NCBI GenBank assembly: GCA_021160885.1 | Contig: JAGHBR010000192.1 | Coordinates: 1 to 19,696, forward strand | Reading direction: 5' to 3' | Length of the DNA: 19,696 bases | DNA from: Caldisericaceae bacterium | GTDB taxonomy: Bacteria > Calditrichota > Calditrichia > Calditrichales > Calditrichaceae | In this document: positions 7,651-14,659 of the stretch, one piece after another | How positions within the stretch are numbered: the first letter of the stretch is position 1 | How the letters are laid out: each line of letters opens with the position of its first letter | Program-made: the position numbers and the translations under genes | The notes under the pieces: generated by a model | Seen by the model: the letters and a program-made list of their open reading frames with translations, nothing else | Told to the model about the DNA's origin: nothing | Databases searched by the model: none

Positions 7651-8420
7651 TGCAGACGACACTTTCTCAACTGAAGGAAACGGGTGAAGCGCTTGTTAAT
7701 GAGTACCTGACCACCCGTAACGAACGGATTAAGGGTAAAATTGTGGAGCACTACGCCCCGCTTATCAAAAATATTGTCGGGCGTTACAATATGCACTATT
7801 CTAACACGCTTAGCGCCGAAGACCTTTATCAGTACGGTATTCTGGGCCTGCTAAAGGCTCTGGAGCGTTTTAAACCCAATGGCGTGCCCTTCCACACATT
7901 CGCTTACAAACGCATTTACGGCGAAGTGGTAGATGCTCTGCGGCGCGAAGGAATGATTGGTCGGGACAAATACGAGAAAGTTCGCAATTTAGAAAATACG
8001 ATTAAAAACCTTACTTCTTCCTTGGGGCGGGAACCAAGCGTTGAAGAAATTTGCAAAAGCATGGATATCGACGAAAAAAGTTATTATGATATTTTGAATA
8101 CTTCGTTGCTGGTTTACACCGTTTCTTTAAACACGAAAATAAGCGATGATGAAGGTGATTTCATTTACAAAATCGACACCTTATCAGATGAAAACGCCTT
8201 GAGTCCAGAAGAAGAACTGGAACTTCAGGATATTAAACGGCGCATGAAAGAAATCATTATGAATGAGTTAACCGATCGCGAAAAGATTATTCTGGCGCTT
8301 TATTTTTATGAAGAATTGACCCTGTCTGATATCAGGAAAGTGGTGAATTTAACCGAAGCCCGCATTTCTCAGATTTTAAACCAAACCCTGATTAAAGTGC
8401 GGACTAAATTGCTAAAATGA
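7650..8420 (+). CDS. fliA: RNA polymerase sigma-28 factor FliA
   Basis: Sigma factor of the FliA/WhiG group, expected to direct RNA polymerase to late flagellar and chemotaxis genes. It is 256 aa. Region 2 covers about residues 33-103, with AEDLYQYGILGLLKALERF and the promoter-melting stretch FHTFAYKRIYGEVVDALRRE. Region 3 (about 108-165) contains LGREPSVEEI. Region 4 (about 195-256) contains LTDREKIILALYFYEELT and the helix-turn-helix LSDIRKVVNLTEARISQIL. The usual WxPRS-type motif after region 2 is replaced by MIGRDKYEK. The start shares one base with the upstream stop. No flgM anti-sigma gene is visible in the window. Confidence 0.95.
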   Translation: MQTTLSQLKETGEALVNEYLTTRNERIKGKIVEHYAPLIKNIVGRYNMHYSNTLSAEDLYQYGILGLLKALERFKPNGVPFHTFAYKRIYGEVVDALRREGMIGRDKYEKVRNLENTIKNLTSSLGREPSVEEICKSMDIDEKSYYDILNTSLLVYTVSLNTKISDDEGDFIYKIDTLSDENALSPEEELELQDIKRRMKEIIMNELTDREKIILALYFYEELTLSDIRKVVNLTEARISQILNQTLIKVRTKLLK

Positions 8421-8587
8421 TTTTTTTAAAAGGCGCGTCCCGCCGGGAAGGGACTGACAATTGGTTGTCAATTGGACGATTTTTCTTTAGCGAAGAAGGA
8501 AGAAGCTAAACATCCAGTAAAAAATTTTCTCGTTGCAAATAGTCAAAAGTTGGCAAATCCAGTCAGGTAAGCGGAGGTCTAAACACA
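8421..8587 (+). other. Leader between fliA and the 99-aa gene
   Basis: This 167-bp gap holds no gene. A T-run follows the fliA stop (8421-8427). A GC-rich patch then contains overlapping small inverted repeats: GGCG/CGCC (8432-8435 with 8441-8444) and GTCCC/GGGAC (8437-8441 with 8450-8454). Next come TGACA/TGTCA (8455-8459 with 8466-8470) and TTTAGC/GCTAAA (8486-8491 with 8505-8510). No hairpin is followed by a T-run, so I do not call a terminator, and no convincing sigma-70 or sigma-54 promoter was found. A strong ribosome binding site GGAGGT lies at 8573-8578. Confidence 0.4.
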
Positions 8588-8887
8588 GTGAATAGTTTAA
8601 ACAGAAGTTTTGTAATCATTGAAGGCGATTTAAAACCTCTGCTTAAAAAATTGAAAAAAGGCAGCATCATAAAAGGCCGCATAGTGTTACCGCTGTCGGG
8701 AAATCGTTACTTGTTTCGCATAATGGCGCGTAATCTGATCATGGAATCGAACGTCAGGTTTGAACGTAGCGAGGAGGTTTTTTTTAAAGTGCTTGCTACA
8801 CGGCCTCGAATTGAATTGCGAATCTTTGATCCCAAACGCGAATTGATTTTTACCAGAACGCAACAACGGATGGACATTGTCGTCTAA
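8588..8887 (+). CDS. Small protein resembling a FliK-type N-terminal domain
   Basis: The 99-residue product is soluble and strongly basic. It starts at GTG 8588, preceded by GGAGGT with 9 bp spacing. The pattern LKKGSIIKGRIVLPLSGNRYLF, then MARNLIMES and a predicted beta-rich tail ending in IELRIF, recalls the small beta-barrel-like module found near the N-terminus of some hook-length control (FliK-like) proteins, which read roughly as G-x-x-x-x-G-x-V ... Y-x-x-x-I. This resemblance is from memory and weak. The setting between fliA and a PAS/kinase-like gene supports a flagellar or regulatory role. The stop lies 16 bp before the next ATG. Confidence 0.7.
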   Translation: MNSLNRSFVIIEGDLKPLLKKLKKGSIIKGRIVLPLSGNRYLFRIMARNLIMESNVRFERSEEVFFKVLATRPRIELRIFDPKRELIFTRTQQRMDIVV

Positions 8888-8903
8888 ATCAGAAAGTGAT
8901 AAT

Positions 8904-10055
8904 ATGAGTGAACAAATAAATCAGGCAACCATACGCGATTACCAGACGACCATCACCATTTTAGAACACCTGTCCGAAGCAATTTTTATCCTTAAACCGG
9001 ATGGCTTTATTCAGTACGCCAATCGTGTGGCCTGCGACCTTTTAAATGTGGCGCTAAAGCAAATTTTAGGTAAAAATCTGAATGATTATCTTGAACCGCC
9101 TTTTCAATTTCAGGAAAATGAAAAAAACTTTTTAGAGCAAATTTATCAAAACGGCGTACTTGAATTGGAAAGTAATTTGGCCAATGGGGAACACTCCACG
9201 CCAGTCATCATTAGTTTTGGCTTTGTAAGAAATGCCCAGGATGAGGTGGAGTACATCATTGCCAGCGCCCGCGATGTAAGCCAGCGTAAGAATCTGGAAA
9301 AAGAACTTTACCAGCAGCAGCTCTATTTACAATCCCGTGACCGTTACCGCGAACTGGGTGAACTGGCCATTAATATTGTTCATCGCTTAAGCCAGCCTAT
9401 TACTTCCATTCGTCTTTTGATTGAAATGCTTCAAAAAAACAGCCGACAGGGACAGATCGATTCTGTTGGGCTTGAAAAAAAACTCAGCCAGGTGAACAGT
9501 ATGCTGAATCGAATGAATGAGGTCATTTCCAATGTTCGCAATTTCGCCTTTTTAACCGAAGAAGAAGATTTGAAACCGGTTGATTTGATGGAAACCATTC
9601 AAAACGCGATTCAACATTTGCACTATGAAATAACTGAAAATGATGTGGAAGTATTCATTAATAAGGACAAAGAATTACCAAAAGTATTAGCAGATCCGCT
9701 TAATGTGCAGCAGGCATTAAGCACGTTGTTTCGGTTTTTTCTGGGCAAGACCAAAGCTGTTGGAAAACAACTGCAAATTGACGTTAAAAATGGACAGCAA
9801 CGCTGGGTAGAAGTGGTTGTGCACAGCCTTCAGGAATCGGAAGAAGTTCCGTTAGATCAATGGCAGCAATCCACCAGCCTGGAACAAAATTTTAATTTAG
9901 CGGTGGTGCAGTTGATGGTCATTTCCTGCGGTGGAAATTTTAACCACTTTACTTTGCCAGGCAAAGAGGAGCACATTTTTATACTGCGCTTTCCGGCGGC
10001 ACACAGCGATGATCGCCAGCAATTGCTAAACATGATTGATTTAATGCAACAATAA
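8904..10055 (+). CDS. PAS protein with degenerate histidine-kinase body
   Basis: Cytoplasmic 383-aa protein with no membrane segments, of FlrB/FleS/FlgS-like layout. A PAS domain lies at about 11-125 (LSEAIFILKPDGFIQYANRVA ... GKNLNDYLEP), then a short coiled linker. A HisKA-like helix follows with candidate phospho-acceptor His160 in VHRLSQPITSI; the residue after His is Arg rather than the usual Glu/Asp. The C-terminal part keeps the HATPase outline (ADPLNVQQALSTLF from 263, a CGGNF turn, a final ILRFP strand). The N-box Asn, the DxGxG (G1) box and the GxGL (G2) box are not visible. ATP binding is therefore doubtful. ATG 8904 is preferred over an in-frame TTG at 8877 that overlaps the previous gene. 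Confidence 0.85.
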   Translation: MSEQINQATIRDYQTTITILEHLSEAIFILKPDGFIQYANRVACDLLNVALKQILGKNLNDYLEPPFQFQENEKNFLEQIYQNGVLELESNLANGEHSTPVIISFGFVRNAQDEVEYIIASARDVSQRKNLEKELYQQQLYLQSRDRYRELGELAINIVHRLSQPITSIRLLIEMLQKNSRQGQIDSVGLEKKLSQVNSMLNRMNEVISNVRNFAFLTEEEDLKPVDLMETIQNAIQHLHYEITENDVEVFINKDKELPKVLADPLNVQQALSTLFRFFLGKTKAVGKQLQIDVKNGQQRWVEVVVHSLQESEEVPLDQWQQSTSLEQNFNLAVVQLMVISCGGNFNHFTLPGKEEHIFILRFPAAHSDDRQQLLNMIDLMQQ

Positions 10056-10231
10056 GCGGTAAAAATTTCCTCTTAAAAAGTAATTCCTTCCCCTGATTAT
10101 TTTAAACTTTCGTTTTAAAGAATTAGTGTTTTTTGTTTTAAAGAAGTAGTAAACCTTGTAATACCTTAAAATACAATAACTTAAAACAAAAATATTTTAA
10201 TTGCTCGTCGATCGCTAACCATTGTAAAAAA
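10056..10231 (+). promoter_or_regulatory. Upstream region with tandem repeat, possible activator site
   Basis: Very AT-rich intergenic DNA. A 16-bp direct repeat (GTTTTAAAGAA[T/G]TAGT) occurs at 10112-10127 and 10135-10150, with 15 of 16 positions equal and starts 23 bp apart, about two helical turns. A related inverted fragment TTAAAAC lies at 10181-10187. The repeats sit roughly 110-150 bp upstream of the predicted sigma-54 start, the usual place for NtrC-type activator binding. No terminator hairpin for the preceding gene is evident. Confidence 0.45.
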
Positions 10232-10249
10232 TTGGCACCGCTTTTGCAT
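10232..10249 (+). promoter_or_regulatory. sigma-54 (-24/-12) promoter of the flgF operon
   Basis: The sequence TTGGCACCGCTTTTGCAT matches the sigma-54 consensus TGGCAC-N5-TTGCA. The essential GG (10234-10235) and GC (10246-10247) are exactly 12 bp apart. Transcription should begin near 10259, leaving a leader of about 20 nt with the ribosome binding site GAGAGG at 10268-10273 before the flgF ATG at 10279. This implies that an NtrC-family activator and RpoN, both outside the window, control the rod/ring/hook-junction operon. Confidence 0.85.
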
Positions 10250-10278
10250 TATCAACAGCAAAAAGCAGAGAGGTGTCT

Positions 10279-10989
10279 ATGAAGTTAAATATGACGTCCA
10301 TGAAACAGGCTTTGGTAAGTCAGTTACAGCACAACGACGTAATTGCCAATAATCTTGCCAATATCAATACGCGTGGCTACAAAAAGGATCTCATCTTCTT
10401 TGAGATGTTAAAGACAGATGATGAAAACACAAAGGCGCGCCAGGCAACGGATTTTTCGCAGGGCGCCCTGAGCGAAACCAATAATCCTTTAGACCTGGCT
10501 ATTTCCGGACGCGGTTTCTTTACCGTTCAAACCGATGAAGGCCTGGCTTACACACGGGACGGGCATTTCAAATTAGACGGTGATGGCGTGCTTAGAACTC
10601 AGCAAGGCCATGCTGTTTTGGGGGAAGGCGGCGAAATTGTACTGGTTGATGATAATCTGAAGCCAGAACAGATTACCATCACGCGCAATGGAGAAATATA
10701 CCTTGGCGACATGTACATTGATCGCCTTGCTCTTAAAGATTTTGAAGATTACAGTAAACTGCAAAAAAGGGGAGAGAATATGTTTGTAGTCGATGATTCG
10801 GTTCAGCCGATTCCCATGGAAGAAGCAGAAGTTCATCAGGGATTTTTGGAAGAAGCTAATATTAATCCGGCCGAAGAGATGATTCAATTAATCGAAGTGC
10901 AGCGGCAATTTGAAAGCATCCAGCGAATGGTGCGCACACTGGATGAAACCTTTCATAAAGCCGCGGCAGAAGTTGGAAAATATTTTTAA
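10279..10989 (+). CDS. flgF: Flagellar proximal rod protein FlgF
   Basis: Rod protein of the flagellar basal body, exported through the type III gate without a cleaved signal. It is 236 aa. The N-terminal rod signature IANNLANINTRGYKK lies at residues 22-36, a central D1-like part contains NPLDLAISGRGFFTVQTDEG and AYTRDGHFKLD, and the C-terminal helix reads EEMIQLIEVQRQFESIQRMV. It is called flgF rather than flgG because it precedes a clear flgG and is shorter and more divergent. ATG 10279 has GAGAGG 5 bp upstream; an in-frame GTG at 10273 overlaps that site and is less likely. Confidence 0.93.
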   Translation: MKLNMTSMKQALVSQLQHNDVIANNLANINTRGYKKDLIFFEMLKTDDENTKARQATDFSQGALSETNNPLDLAISGRGFFTVQTDEGLAYTRDGHFKLDGDGVLRTQQGHAVLGEGGEIVLVDDNLKPEQITITRNGEIYLGDMYIDRLALKDFEDYSKLQKRGENMFVVDDSVQPIPMEEAEVHQGFLEEANINPAEEMIQLIEVQRQFESIQRMVRTLDETFHKAAAEVGKYF

Positions 10990-11001
10990 GGAGGTAGAGG
11001 C

Positions 11002-11790
11002 ATGTTACGGGCTTTAAAAACAGCAGCCCTGGGAATGACCGCTCAGCAATTAAATGTAGATGTTATTGCCAACAATCTGGCAAATGTAAACACAACCGGT
11101 TTTAAAAAGAGCACCATTGAGTTTCAGGATTTGCTTTACGAAAATCTGCAATTAGGCGACAGGGATGCACGAAAAGGGCATGAAAATCCGGTAAAATTGC
11201 AAATCGGTCTGGGCAGCCGACCAATCAGCACCTTCCGTTCGTTTTCGCGTGGTGATGTGGTGCAAACAGGCAATTCTCTGGACCTGGCCATTAACGGCAG
11301 GGGATTTTTTCAGGTAGAGCTGGCCGATGGCAACTATGCCTACACCAGAGACGGTTCCTTTAAAATCAATTCTGAAGGCTACCTGGTGACCAGCAGTGGT
11401 TTAAAAGTAATTCCGGAAATTTCCATCCCGGAAAACGTAAGTACCATTCACATCAGTGAAAACGGGCTGGTTACAGTAATGATTGATGGGGAGACGGAAC
11501 CGCAGGAGATTGGTCAGATTGAACTGGTAACCTTCATGAATCCGGCGGGCCTGTTGGCGCGTGGCGGCAACCTGTTTTCGGTAACGGAAGCATCTGGTGA
11601 GCCCATCTTTGGCTTGCCAAATGAGCAAGGCTTTGGCGGCGTAATGCAGGGTTATCTGGAAAAATCAAATGTCGATGTAGCGCAGGAAATGATTAATCTG
11701 ATTGTTGCCCAGCGGGCATACGAAATCAATTCTAAGGCCGTTAAAACGGCGGATGAATTGCTTTCCATGATCAATAATCTGAAGAGGTAA
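11002..11790 (+). CDS. flgG: Flagellar distal rod protein FlgG
   Basis: Distal rod subunit that passes through the P- and L-rings. It is 262 aa (E. coli 260). The N-terminal signature IANNLANVNTTGFKKS is at residues 22-37, then NSLDLAINGRGFFQV and YAYTRDGSFKINSEGYLVTSSG, and the C-terminal helix VAQEMINLIVAQRAYEINSK that builds the rod coiled coil. A strong ribosome binding site AAGGAGGT (10988-10995) overlaps the flgF stop, and the ATG follows 6 bp later, suggesting high expression. Confidence 0.97.
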   Translation: MLRALKTAALGMTAQQLNVDVIANNLANVNTTGFKKSTIEFQDLLYENLQLGDRDARKGHENPVKLQIGLGSRPISTFRSFSRGDVVQTGNSLDLAINGRGFFQVELADGNYAYTRDGSFKINSEGYLVTSSGLKVIPEISIPENVSTIHISENGLVTVMIDGETEPQEIGQIELVTFMNPAGLLARGGNLFSVTEASGEPIFGLPNEQGFGGVMQGYLEKSNVDVAQEMINLIVAQRAYEINSKAVKTADELLSMINNLKR

Positions 11791-11797
11791 ATATCTC

Positions 11798-12523
11798 ATG
11801 ATTCCAATGCGTAAATTCAGTTTGATCTTTCTCGGTCTTTTGCTCTGGCAATTGCCACTCAGCGCTCAGCAAAATCAGGAAACATTATTAAAAGCCAAGA
11901 TCAATGAATTTTTTGCCAAAAGATTTAATGTTGCTCAACAGAATTTACGTATCACTTACTTGCGATTACCAAATTTCTCCAGAATTAGTGGAGATAATTT
12001 AACCATTGACTGTCACGCTCCGTACAATATCAAAAGATTGGGGCGGCAAACCATCTGGGTTCGCTTCCTGAAAAACAAAACGCTTGTGCTCAAAACACCG
12101 GTCACCGTGGATGTTGCAGTAAAAAAGAGAGTTTTTGTAACTAACGAAAATATTGGTTTCAGACAAAGAATTGATGAGCAGAAAATAACTGAGGAAAATG
12201 TGTGGTTAAGTGACACCGATACCTATTTAAAAGCCGTTAATAATAAGGCACAATGGTCAGGAAAAGAGAGTACCCATTTCCTCCCACGAGGTAAAATTTT
12301 ACTTACAACCGATATTCAGCAGCCAACGGTTGTAAAGCCGGGAGATGAGGTGGAAATTTGTGTTCGTGCCGGAGAATTAGTGATCAAAACAAAAGGCATT
12401 GCGCGTTCAGCCGGTGGTTTGGGTGATATGGTGTCGGTTAAAAGTTTAATGACCGGTAAACAACTGAAGGGGAAAGTAACTTCTCCGGGGGTGGTATTCA
12501 TTAATCAATCGAGGTCTTTATGA
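11798..12523 (+). CDS. flgA: P-ring assembly chaperone FlgA
   Basis: Periplasmic chaperone that helps FlgI assemble into the P-ring. It is 241 aa with an N-terminal Sec signal peptide (MIPMRKFSLIF, hydrophobic run, LPLSAQQ). The C-terminal half, about residues 105-238, has the SAF/FlgA pattern: KRVFVTNENIGFRQRIDEQKI, FLPRGKILLTTDIQQPTVVKPGDEV, then GDMVSVKSLMTGKQLKGKVTSPG. A second ATG at 11807 is possible; 11798 is kept because AGAGGT lies about 10 bp upstream. It overlaps flgH by 4 bp (ATGA). Confidence 0.92.
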   Translation: MIPMRKFSLIFLGLLLWQLPLSAQQNQETLLKAKINEFFAKRFNVAQQNLRITYLRLPNFSRISGDNLTIDCHAPYNIKRLGRQTIWVRFLKNKTLVLKTPVTVDVAVKKRVFVTNENIGFRQRIDEQKITEENVWLSDTDTYLKAVNNKAQWSGKESTHFLPRGKILLTTDIQQPTVVKPGDEVEICVRAGELVIKTKGIARSAGGLGDMVSVKSLMTGKQLKGKVTSPGVVFINQSRSL

Positions 12524-13119
12524 AAATAATCATTCTGATATTTGGCTTAATAGCCTGTTCTATGGCGCAGGCTATTCCATCATTGTACAGCGACATTAAA
12601 GCGCATCAGGTGGGCGATGTGCTGTCTGTCATCATCGTAGAGAATGCCAATGCCAGCCGACAGTCTAAAAGCAACAGCAAGTTGAGTTCCGAAATTGGCA
12701 TGGATGCCAAATCTTCTGGTAATATTGCAGATTTTTTGCCGGTTTTTGGCGGATCTGGTTCGTTCAACTCCAAACATCAGGGAGAAGATGGTACAGCGCA
12801 ATCGGATCGCTTAACCGGCCGCATCTCAGTGCGTATTGTAGAGCAAACCGAAAACGGGATGCTCAAGATTCAGGGAGAACGCAAGTTAAACGTCAATGGC
12901 GAAGAAAATTTGATGAAACTGGAAGGCTTTGTTCGTCCGCGAGACATCACGTCGGGCAATACGGTCTATTCTTACAATATCGCGGATGCCCGTATCACCT
13001 ATCGTAAGAGTGGACTGGGACAAAGCTTTTTAAAGACCAGAACAATTACTAAAGTGTTGAGTTTTGCTTTAGCCGGTTTAATGGTGGCAGCCAGCACTGG
13101 TTACTTTGTGTTTAAATAA
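12520..13119 (+). CDS. flgH: Flagellar L-ring protein FlgH (atypical ends)
   Basis: Outer-membrane L-ring subunit. It is 199 aa, shorter than the 232 aa of E. coli. The family core is clear: SLYSDIKAHQVGDVLSVIIVENANAS, then GRISVRIVEQTENGMLKIQGERKLNVNGE and FVRPRDITSGNTVYSYNIADARITY. The signal region is unusually short (MKIIILIFGLIACSMAQA). Cys13 could be a lipoprotein site (L-I-A-C) but is nearer the start than normal, and AQA could instead be cut by signal peptidase I. The usual aromatic C-terminal tail is replaced by a hydrophobic stretch of about 20 residues (about 179-198) that looks like a membrane helix. No earlier start is possible because of a stop at 12502-12504. Confidence 0.92.
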   Translation: MKIIILIFGLIACSMAQAIPSLYSDIKAHQVGDVLSVIIVENANASRQSKSNSKLSSEIGMDAKSSGNIADFLPVFGGSGSFNSKHQGEDGTAQSDRLTGRISVRIVEQTENGMLKIQGERKLNVNGEENLMKLEGFVRPRDITSGNTVYSYNIADARITYRKSGLGQSFLKTRTITKVLSFALAGLMVAASTGYFVFK

Positions 13120-13135
13120 TTAATCGGGTAAAACA

Positions 13136-14275
13136 ATGGTAAAAAAAGCAGTTGTCGGGTTATTGATTCTGGGATTTTGGATGAGTTTGAGTCAGGCTCA
13201 GGTACGCATTAAAGATGTGGTTGCCATAGAAAACGGGAATCGTATTTCATTAATTGGCTATGGATTGGTTGTCGGTCTGGCCGGTACGGGCGACCGGCCT
13301 TCCAGCAGACGGGGAGCGATTTTTACGGTTCAATCCATCAGCAACATGCTGGAACGATTTGGCATTACCGTACCCAGAGAAGACCTGCGTACCCGAAATG
13401 TGGCGGCCGTTATGGTAACCGCTCAAATTCCGCCTTTTAGCCATGTTGGTTCCCGTTTTGATGTGGTGGTTTCTTCTCTGGGAGACGCCACCAGTCTAGA
13501 AGGCGGCGTGCTTTTAATGACCCCATTGCGTGATGCCGCGGGAAATGCTTATGCCATGGCCCAGGGACCGCTATCTGTTGGCGGCTTTAATGTAGAAACC
13601 ACAGCCGGTGAACGCCTTAAAAAAAATCATTCATTGGTCGGCCGTATTCCGGATGGGGGCTATTTACAGGTGGAACCTCCTAATCAAAATATTGATTTAA
13701 GCAAACCCATCGGATTGCATTTAAATGAACCTGATTTTGTTACCGCCAGACGTATTGCCGATCAAATCAATAATTACTTTAAAGTCAATCCTGAAGAAAA
13801 AGCTCTGGCGCAACCAATCAGTCCCGGTTTGGTACAGCTCTATTTTCCTGATTCGCTGCAAAGTCCGGCCCAGGCGGTAAACTACATTGCTCAAATCGAA
13901 ACGTTGACGGTTAATGTGGATGTTGAAGCCCGTGTTGTGATTAATGAGCGGACCGGAACCATTGTTGCCGGTGGTAATGTGCAAATTGATGAAGTGATGA
14001 TTTCACATGGCAATTTAACCATTCACACCATGAGTTCACCGGTTATTTCGCAGCCGGCGCCCTTTAGCCGGGTTGGCCGAACGGTTGTTACCCGTGTAAC
14101 GCAAACAACGGCTGAAGAAGGTGAAGCCAAAACAGCTGTCATTCAAAAAACAACCACGGTGAGCGAATTAGCCAGCGCACTCAACACACTGGGGTTAAAA
14201 CCCCGTGATATTATCGCTATTTTCCAGGCCATTAAAGAGGCCGGTGCATTAAAGGCTAAACTGATCATTAATTAG
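13136..14275 (+). CDS. flgI: Flagellar P-ring protein FlgI
   Basis: Periplasmic P-ring subunit that surrounds the rod in the peptidoglycan layer. It is 379 aa (E. coli 365). A Sec signal peptide (MVKKAVVGLLILGFWMSLSQAQ) precedes the highly conserved VRIKDVVAIENGNR start. The family core LIGYGLVVGLAGTGD, the SISNMLERFGI segment, RNVAAVMVTAQIPPF, GSRFDVVVSSLGDATSLEGG and the C-terminal LASALNTLGLKPRDIIAIFQAIKEAGAL are all present. It is 16 bp after flgH with only a weak ribosome binding site (GGGTAA). Confidence 0.97.
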   Translation: MVKKAVVGLLILGFWMSLSQAQVRIKDVVAIENGNRISLIGYGLVVGLAGTGDRPSSRRGAIFTVQSISNMLERFGITVPREDLRTRNVAAVMVTAQIPPFSHVGSRFDVVVSSLGDATSLEGGVLLMTPLRDAAGNAYAMAQGPLSVGGFNVETTAGERLKKNHSLVGRIPDGGYLQVEPPNQNIDLSKPIGLHLNEPDFVTARRIADQINNYFKVNPEEKALAQPISPGLVQLYFPDSLQSPAQAVNYIAQIETLTVNVDVEARVVINERTGTIVAGGNVQIDEVMISHGNLTIHTMSSPVISQPAPFSRVGRTVVTRVTQTTAEEGEAKTAVIQKTTTVSELASALNTLGLKPRDIIAIFQAIKEAGALKAKLIIN

Positions 14276-14284
14276 GGGTTGACC

Positions 14285-14659
14285 ATGGAAGCGGTCAAAT
14301 TAGAAAATTTAACTCAAAACACGATTAAAGCTGTTGAAAAGCCGACGACCAACAATAAAGAGGAAATTAAGCTACGCTCCAGCGCAAAACAGTTGGAAGG
14401 TTTGTTCTTAACGTTTGTATTAAAGGCAATGGAAAAAACAATTCCCAAATTTGACAAACAGTCAAGCTCAAATAATCTGGTTTCGATGATGTTCAGCAGC
14501 GTAATGGGCGAAGATCTGGCCAAACATGGTGGCGTAGGTCTGGCAGAATTCATTTACCAGCATATGAAAAAAGATGATGTGCAAAAACTTAACTTACCTG
14601 CACAAAACTGGGTAGAAATGTTACCAAATAGAATCATTCCCTGGAGGAACAATGAGTAA
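14285..14659 (+). CDS. flgJ: Rod-assembly protein, FlgJ N-terminal type
   Basis: 124-aa protein of the rod-binding type. It matches the N-terminal half of E. coli FlgJ, which caps the growing rod, and lacks the muramidase domain found in beta- and gamma-proteobacterial FlgJ. The signature is SAKQLEGLFLTFVLKAMEKT (residues 33-52), followed by a run of Ser/Asn and MMFSSVMGEDLAKHGGVGLAEFIYQHM. Another enzyme must open the peptidoglycan. ATG 14285 has GGGG 6 bp upstream; the in-frame TTG at 14279 is disfavoured. It overlaps flgN by 8 bp. Confidence 0.9.
   Translation: MEAVKLENLTQNTIKAVEKPTTNNKEEIKLRSSAKQLEGLFLTFVLKAMEKTIPKFDKQSSSNNLVSMMFSSVMGEDLAKHGGVGLAEFIYQHMKKDDVQKLNLPAQNWVEMLPNRIIPWRNNE

Noticed and set aside
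8428..8470. Rho-independent terminator after fliA
   Set aside because: The hairpins are short and none is followed by a T-run; the T-run at 8421-8427 precedes them.
8550..8567. TTGGCA element before the 99-aa gene
   Set aside because: No TTGC at the -12 position, so not a sigma-54 promoter.
8877..8903. TTG start for the PAS protein
   Set aside because: It overlaps the previous gene and lacks a clear ribosome binding site. ATG 8904 sits just before the PAS domain.
10273..10278. GTG start for FlgF
   Set aside because: It overlaps the GAGAGG ribosome binding site that serves ATG 10279.
12695..12712. Palindrome TTGGCATGGATGCCAA
   Set aside because: It lies within the flgH coding region and is explained by codons. 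No regulatory context.
14279..14284. TTG start for FlgJ
   Set aside because: It is directly next to the GGGG ribosome binding site, leaving no spacing. ATG 14285 fits.
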